Assembly (NCBI GenBank): GCA_900769475.1
Contig: CAAGGQ010000033.1
Location: 1-34,795, forward strand
Length of the DNA: 34,795 nt
From: Clostridia bacterium
GTDB lineage: Bacteria > Bacillota > Clostridia > Oscillospirales > CAG-272
Direction: 5' to 3'
Shown here: positions 31,010 to 34,795 of the stretch, one piece after another
How the letters are laid out: each line of letters begins with the position of its first letter
Numbering within the stretch: the first letter of the stretch is position 1
Made by a program: the position numbers and the translations under genes
Notes under the pieces: model-generated
What the model was told of the DNA's origin: nothing
What the model saw: the letters and a program-made list of their open reading frames with translations, nothing else
The model's database searches: none

Positions 31010-31873
31010 ATGATCGCTATTTACCGTAAGGAGCTTCATCTCTATTTTCGCAGTGCCTTTGGCTATGTGATCATGGCTCTGCTTCTGCTCTTTGAGGGCG
31101 TGTTCGTTACCGTGTTCAACCTGGCGCTGTCTTCCTCGGATTTTCTCTATGCCCTGGATCCCATGAAGCTGGTGCTCATTCTGCTCCTGCCGCTGATCGC
31201 CATGCGTACCGTGGCCGAGGAGCGGCACAGCCACACCGATCAGCTTCTCTTTTCTCTCCCTCTGCGTTTGCGGGAGATCGTTCTTGGCAAATACTTTGCC
31301 ATGCTCACCCTGTTTGCCATTCCTACGCTGGTCACCGCCCTCTATCCTCTGTTGCTCAGCGGCATGGGAAGCGTATCCCTTCCCACGGCCTACACCGCGC
31401 TCCTGGGATACTTCCTCATGGGTGCTGCTGTGATCGCCCTTTGCGCCTTCGTTTGCTCCCTGGTGGAGCATCAGATCCTGGCCGCCGCCCTCAGCGTGGG
31501 CGCCTGCCTGGTCTTCTACTTTATGGATATGCTCTCGGGCATCCTGCCTGCCACCGCCCTGGCCTCCTATCTGCTCTGCCTTCTGGGCGCTCTGCTCCTT
31601 GGGTTGCTTGCCTGGCGGCTGAGCCGCAGCCTTCCCTTTGGCTTGCTGGTGGCTCTGGCTCTGGTGCTGGTCACCTCCCTGGTGTATTTCATCAAGAGCA
31701 GCCTGTTCGTTTGCCTGGTTCCCGATTTTCTTACGAGCATCAACGTCTTTGGACGGATGCTGGGCTTCTCCTACGGTCACTTTGACGTAGGCGGAACGAT
31801 CTTTTACATCAGCTTTACTGCGGTTTTCCTGTTCTTTACCGTACAGTCTATGGAAAACCGTCGTCGCGGTTGA
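31010..31873 (+). CDS. ABC transporter permease (GldF-like)
   Basis: The 287-residue protein has six predicted membrane segments. It begins MIAIYRKELHLYFRSAFGYVIM, typical of ABC-2 permeases with an amphipathic start, and contains AMRTVAEERHSHTDQLLFSLPLRLREIVLGKY, the usual cytoplasmic coupling region (quoted in part). It starts one base after the ATPase stop, with AAGGAGG inside that gene. It would form the membrane channel of the exporter. Confidence 0.85.
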   Translation: MIAIYRKELHLYFRSAFGYVIMALLLLFEGVFVTVFNLALSSSDFLYALDPMKLVLILLLPLIAMRTVAEERHSHTDQLLFSLPLRLREIVLGKYFAMLTLFAIPTLVTALYPLLLSGMGSVSLPTAYTALLGYFLMGAAVIALCAFVCSLVEHQILAAALSVGACLVFYFMDMLSGILPATALASYLLCLLGALLLGLLAWRLSRSLPFGLLVALALVLVTSLVYFIKSSLFVCLVPDFLTSINVFGRMLGFSYGHFDVGGTIFYISFTAVFLFFTVQSMENRRRG

Positions 31874-31887
31874 GAGGAGGTACCCAT

Positions 31888-33414
31888 ATGCAACAGCAAA
31901 CCAATACCAAAAAGAAGGACCTCCTCGGCTTCTCGGGTGCCCGCCGCGACGGCATGATCACCACGGGCTGGATCTTAGGGATCCTGCTCCTGGCCATTCT
32001 GGTCAATGCCCTGGTGGGGTTCCTGCCCGCCAGCCTGGCCAAGCCCGACGTCACCGGAAGCAACACCTTCCGCCTCTCGGCCACCACCGTCAACTGGCTG
32101 GAGGACGATCTGAAGGAGCCCGTGACCCTCTATTTGATCTGCGAGGGTGGAAGTGCCGGAACCGAGAACGAGATCTACCTCTTTCTTTCCCGCTTTACCG
32201 ACGTGACCGATCAGGTGACCCTGGAGGTCATTGATCCCGCGGTGTCCCCCGAGTTCATTGCCGCCTACGGCGGAGAATGGCCCGAGAACCTGAGCGTGAT
32301 CGTGCAGAGCGCCAAGCGCTACAAGCTCCTGTCCAATAGTGATCTTTACTTTTACAGCAACGCCGAGCTGGGCATGACCTTTACTCCTGCCGAGTACCAG
32401 GCCTACTGCAACCAGTTCATGACCCTGATCCAGCAGTATCCCGATTACCAGACCGCGTACCTCGCCTTTATGGAGGGCACCGTTCCCATGTTTGACGGAG
32501 ACAGCAAGGTGACCAACGCCATGCACTACGTGACCCTGGATAAGATCTCGGTGATCTACAGCCTCACGGGCAACGCCACGGCGCTGGATTCCAAGCTGGA
32601 GGCCAATCTCCTGCTCAACGGCTACGAGAGGAAGACCCTGCTCTCCACCCAGAGCATTCCCTCTGATTGCGATCTGCTGCTGATCCACACTCTGGCCACC
32701 GACCTGACCGAGGCCGAGGCCGCCGCCCTGAAGGCCTATCTTGGACGGGGCGGAAAGCTCTTCCTCACCACCCATTATCAAACCGGGACCCTGCCCAACC
32801 TGGAGAGCGTGCTCTCGGTGTATGGCATGACCTTCGATGCCAAGCCCAACGTGCTCTACGAGGGGAACGTGGATTACTATCTGAGCGATTCCTCGTATGC
32901 CTACCCCTATTACATCCTGGCTCACGTGGCGCGCCACGAGGCCAACGGCGGCTTTGAGGGAAGCTTTATGGCTCCCTACGCCCACGCCATTGTGCTGACC
33001 GAGACCCCCGGCGTGACCCTGACCCCCTGGCTCTACACCTCGGAGAAGGGCTACCAGGTCTATGCCGATTCAGCCAACTCCTCGGCACAGCCGGTCTACG
33101 GCACCCAGGTGTTTGGCGCCCTGGCAGAAGCCGGGGAAACCAGGATCCTTTGGTTGGCCTGCGCTCCTGCCATGACCTCCGACGGAAACTCCATGTCCTC
33201 GGGCGGCAACTTCTCCCTGGCGCTCTCGGCCATCGGCTGGCTCAGCGGAAGTACCAGCGAGAGCATTGCCATTGATTCGGCCACCATTCCCGCAGGTTCC
33301 ATCAACGTTACCGTAGGGCAGTTTGCCCTCTGGGCGGTGATCCTGGTTCTCGTGCTTCCCGCGGGCACCCTCACGGCGGGCATTCTCATCTGGTATTCCA
33401 GAAAGCGCCGCTAA
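31888..33414 (+). CDS. GldG-like ABC transporter auxiliary protein
   Basis: The 508-residue protein has one membrane segment near the N-terminus (about 28-52) and one at the C-terminus (about 480-502), with a large domain in between, probably outside the membrane. TFRLSATTVNWLEDDLKEPVTLYLI and LLIHTLATDLTEAEAAALKAYLGRGGKLFL are typical of ABC_transp_aux/GldG proteins (quoted in part). It probably works with the preceding ATPase and permease in export or surface assembly. GAGGAGG lies 7 bases before the ATG at 31888. Confidence 0.85.
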   Translation: MQQQTNTKKKDLLGFSGARRDGMITTGWILGILLLAILVNALVGFLPASLAKPDVTGSNTFRLSATTVNWLEDDLKEPVTLYLICEGGSAGTENEIYLFLSRFTDVTDQVTLEVIDPAVSPEFIAAYGGEWPENLSVIVQSAKRYKLLSNSDLYFYSNAELGMTFTPAEYQAYCNQFMTLIQQYPDYQTAYLAFMEGTVPMFDGDSKVTNAMHYVTLDKISVIYSLTGNATALDSKLEANLLLNGYERKTLLSTQSIPSDCDLLLIHTLATDLTEAEAAALKAYLGRGGKLFLTTHYQTGTLPNLESVLSVYGMTFDAKPNVLYEGNVDYYLSDSSYAYPYYILAHVARHEANGGFEGSFMAPYAHAIVLTETPGVTLTPWLYTSEKGYQVYADSANSSAQPVYGTQVFGALAEAGETRILWLACAPAMTSDGNSMSSGGNFSLALSAIGWLSGSTSESIAIDSATIPAGSINVTVGQFALWAVILVLVLPAGTLTAGILIWYSRKRR

Positions 33415-33420
33415 ATACGT

Positions 33421-33468
33421 ATCGACCTCCTGTCTTTTCTTCTTCGGAACAAAGACAAGGAGGTCGAT
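33421..33468 (+). promoter_or_regulatory. Long hairpin that sequesters the ribosome binding site of the last operon gene
   Basis: ATCGACCTCCT-GTCTTT (33421-33437) pairs with AAAGAC-a-AGGAGGTCGAT (33451-33468): 17 base pairs with one bulged A. The 3' arm contains AAGGAGG, the ribosome binding site of the gene starting at 33473. TTTTG follows, so it may also terminate some transcripts. The gene should be translated poorly unless the stem is opened. Confidence 0.65.
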
Positions 33469-33472
33469 TTTG

Positions 33473-33820
33473 ATGAAAAAGATTCCTTGGAGGCGCATCG
33501 TGCGCTTCCTGCTCAACCCCCGACTGCTCCTCTGCCTGGGTCTGGCCTGGCTCCTGACCAACGGCTGGGCGTATCTGCTTTTTGCCCTGGGGACCTACCT
33601 GGGGAGCGGATGGATGCTGGCGGTGGCGGGAGCGTATCTCACCTTTTTGTGGCTCCCCATCTCCCCCGAAAAGATCCTGACCCTGGTGATCGCCATCGGA
33701 CTTTTGCGCCTGCTGTTCCCCCGGGACGAAACCACCCTGGGCACCCTGCGCCAATGGCAGCGAAGCCTTTTGATGAAAAAATCGAAGAAAGAAGATACAG
33801 GCGCGGAGGAGAAGGAATAA
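33473..33820 (+). CDS. Small membrane protein of unknown function
   Basis: The 115-residue protein has three hydrophobic stretches (about 17-35, 37-58 and 62-80) and a basic/acidic C-terminal tail (KKSKKEDTGAEEKE). The start MKKIPWRRIVRFLLNPRLLL suggests positive-inside orientation with the N-terminus in the cytoplasm. I do not recognise a family. It follows the GldG-like gene after 58 bases with AAGGAGG inside a long hairpin, so it may be the last gene of that operon. The cassette-like unit B begins about 20 bases after its stop. Confidence 0.7.
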   Translation: MKKIPWRRIVRFLLNPRLLLCLGLAWLLTNGWAYLLFALGTYLGSGWMLAVAGAYLTFLWLPISPEKILTLVIAIGLLRLLFPRDETTLGTLRQWQRSLLMKKSKKEDTGAEEKE

Positions 33821-33888
33821 GGAAAGAACGGGGAGAAAACGGTGATGCTCTTGGCGGAAAAATCACAAAACAGTTACCTAACACCACG

Positions 33889-33936
33889 GTAGGGGCGAAC
33901 TGTGTTCGCCCGCGGGAGACCGCAGGTCTCCCCTAC
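33889..33936 (+). repeat. R1 repeat, left inverted copy of cassette B
   Basis: Outer arms GTAGGGG/CCCCTAC enclose GCGAAC-tgt-GTTCGC and GAGACC-gca-GGTCTC. The reverse complement of 34735-34782 differs at a single base (C to T after GTTCG). Confidence 0.8.
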
Positions 33937-33975
33937 GAGTAAGCAAAATTTGATACGCAGAAAGCAAATAATAAT

Positions 33976-34005
33976 CCCCGACAGATTTTGAAAAATCCAT
34001 CGGGG
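33976..34005 (-). terminator. Terminator hairpin of the cassette B gene
   Basis: CCCCGA (33976-33981) pairs with TCGGGG (34000-34005), and GATTTT with AAAATC inside, around a CA/CA internal loop. It aligns with the 24580-24607 hairpin of cassette A, where the inner stem has a different sequence. It lies 32 bases beyond the acetyltransferase stop. Confidence 0.6.
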
Positions 34006-34037
34006 TTATTTTGTTCTGTTCGGTAAATTGGAATTTG

Positions 34038-34445
34038 TCAGTCTTGTAATGCTTTCATAAGCAGATATTTTTGATTTCCACTTGGAATGTCGGGAAGAAT
34101 ACCAATCACCGAATAACCGTGTTTCTTATAAAATTCGGGAGCTTGCCAACTCATTGTGTCAAGGTGGGCATGGTGACACCCTCTACGGAGAGCTTCTTCC
34201 TCGGCTTTATGTAAGAGATTAGATCCAACGCCTTTTTTGCGGTGGTTTTCGTGTACCCATAAAATATCCACATACATCCAACCCCAATAAGTACCGCCGA
34301 GAATACCGCCTATAATATTGCCGTTTTCGTCATACTCAATAATATTGAGAGGTGTGTGACCGTCATCTCCAACGATTTCTTTGTTGAACTGATTAAGGGC
34401 TTCGCGTATATATTTAATTTCGTTTTCTTTCGGCGTTGTATTCAT
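34038..34445 (-). CDS. GNAT family N-acetyltransferase (cassette B cargo)
   Basis: The 135-residue protein has the acetyl-CoA binding motif A, VHENHRKKGVGSNLLHKAE (about 64-82), with the RKKGVG pyrophosphate loop. TMSWQAPEFYKKHGYSVIG (about 96-114) is the usual GNAT motif B with the Tyr of the active site. The substrate is unknown; small GNATs acetylate drugs, polyamines, amino acids or protein termini. GAGG lies 7 bases before the ATG. The gene is AT-richer than its neighbours and sits in the same flanks as the methyltransferase of cassette A, although the two proteins are unrelated. Confidence 0.85.
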   Translation of the reverse strand: MNTTPKENEIKYIREALNQFNKEIVGDDGHTPLNIIEYDENGNIIGGILGGTYWGWMYVDILWVHENHRKKGVGSNLLHKAEEEALRRGCHHAHLDTMSWQAPEFYKKHGYSVIGILPDIPSGNQKYLLMKALQD

Positions 34446-34669
34446 ACAAGTACCTCGTCAAATTCTTATTTATCATTCTTTTTTATCGCCAGTTTCGCCT
34501 TTGTATTACAAAGGCACAGGGCAAAGCCCATACCCCTAAAGATGCACGTATCTTTAGGCTCTCCCTTAGGGAGAGCTCCCGCGGTAGCGGGTGAGAGGGT
34601 AGTCGTTGCAACAATTTACCCTCTCCGTCAGCTTCGCCGCCACCTCTCCCATTGGGAGAGGCTTTCTGT
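34446..34669 (-). ncRNA. Structured leader RNA of cassette B
   Basis: The leader of about 224 nt aligns with that of cassette A from 34459 onward. On the plus strand the helices read TTTGT-att-ACAAA, GGGC-aaa-GCCC, CCTAAAGAT-gcacgt-ATCTTTAGG, then a branched block at 34557-34662: outer GGCTCTCCC...GGGAGAGGC arms, CCCGC-ggta-GCGGG, GAGAGGGTA with TACCCTCTC. Compared with cassette A, several paired bases change on both sides of the stem, so the pairing is kept. Confidence 0.5.
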
Positions 34670-34676
34670 TAGCCCC

Positions 34677-34705
34677 ATTATAACACAAATCGGCAGAGAA
34701 AACAA
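34677..34705 (-). promoter_or_regulatory. Promoter of the cassette B gene
   Basis: On the minus strand TTGTTT (34705-34700) and TATAAT (34682-34677) are separated by 17 bases. Its surroundings are almost identical to those of the cassette A promoter. Confidence 0.75.
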
Positions 34706-34734
34706 GTTCTCCGCCGATATTTATATGTGTATCC

Positions 34735-34782
34735 GTAGGGGAGACCTGCGGTCTCCCGCGGACGAACACAGTTCGCCCCTAC
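34735..34782 (-). repeat. R1 repeat, right inverted copy of cassette B
   Basis: This is the opposite-strand copy of the 33889-33936 repeat, with one mismatch in 48 bases. It lies 29 bases beyond the conserved promoter region. Cassette A has no R1 at this place and carries the GTGATAT array instead. Confidence 0.8.
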
Positions 34783-34795
34783 CATGTTCCGAAAA

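Larger units (their letters stand above)
33840..34795. mobile_element. Cassette-like unit B (acetyltransferase cargo), right end at or beyond the window edge
   Basis: This unit repeats the layout of unit A: a GCGGAAAAATCAC segment, R1 repeat, AAATTTGATA-GCAGAAAGCAAA, terminator hairpin, TTCTGTTCG-TAAATTGGAATT, a minus-strand gene of different function, structured leader, and promoter. The match to unit A covers about 33840-34037 and 34459-34706 and stops at the gene on both sides. Two R1 copies in opposite orientation (33889-33936 and 34735-34782) enclose it and match at 47 of 48 positions. Confidence 0.6.

Overview
The window comes from an endospore-forming, Gram-positive Clostridia-type genome, most likely an uncultured gut Oscillospiraceae/Ruminococcaceae relative. 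The evidence is spoVAD-spoVAE, remA, the yicC-remA-gmk-rpoZ-priA-def-fmt-rsmB-rlmN-rsgA housekeeping order typical of Firmicutes, strong GGAGG ribosome binding sites and textbook TTGACA-17-TATAAT promoters. Assignment below class level is inference. Most genes are GC-rich; two small genes (24645-25352 and 34038-34445) are visibly AT-richer.

Layout. 1-62: tail of an unidentified gene. 63-749: non-coding, repeat-rich. 750-3011 (minus): serC-serA, two steps of serine synthesis. 3453-4229: metallo-beta-lactamase-fold hydrolase. 4572-5549 (minus): AEC-family permease. 5784-11538: purine/nucleoside uptake and salvage (xpt, a BMP-family lipoprotein, a tandem ABC ATPase and two permeases). 11719-12834: efp and a CD1247-type acidic zinc-ribbon protein. 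13082-24436: a long head-to-tail housekeeping operon, yicC-remA-gmk-rpoZ-priA-def-fmt-yugP-rsmB-rlmN-PASTA-rsgA. The usual coaBC is not between rpoZ and priA, and the usual PP2C phosphatase and Ser/Thr kinase are replaced by a kinase-less PASTA protein. 25884-27338 (minus): SH3-repeat lipoprotein. 27635-29030: spoVAD-spoVAE behind a sigma-G-like promoter. 29137-29646: ECF transporter S component. 29971-33820: a GldA/GldF/GldG-like ABC exporter with a small membrane protein.

The most unusual content is a pair of cassette-like units at 24453-25851 and about 33840 to the window end. They carry unrelated minus-strand genes (a class I methyltransferase and a GNAT acetyltransferase) inside the same non-coding frame. 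That frame has a cloverleaf-like palindromic repeat, a terminator hairpin ending a few tens of bases from the stop codon, a 220-240 nt structured leader whose helices covary between the two copies, and a conserved promoter. The first unit splits the two arms of what appears to have been one bidirectional terminator between rsgA and the SH3 gene. The second is bounded by 48-bp inverted repeats (47/48 identical). This looks like a non-autonomous mobile gene cassette with exchangeable cargo; no transposase or recombinase is encoded in the window.
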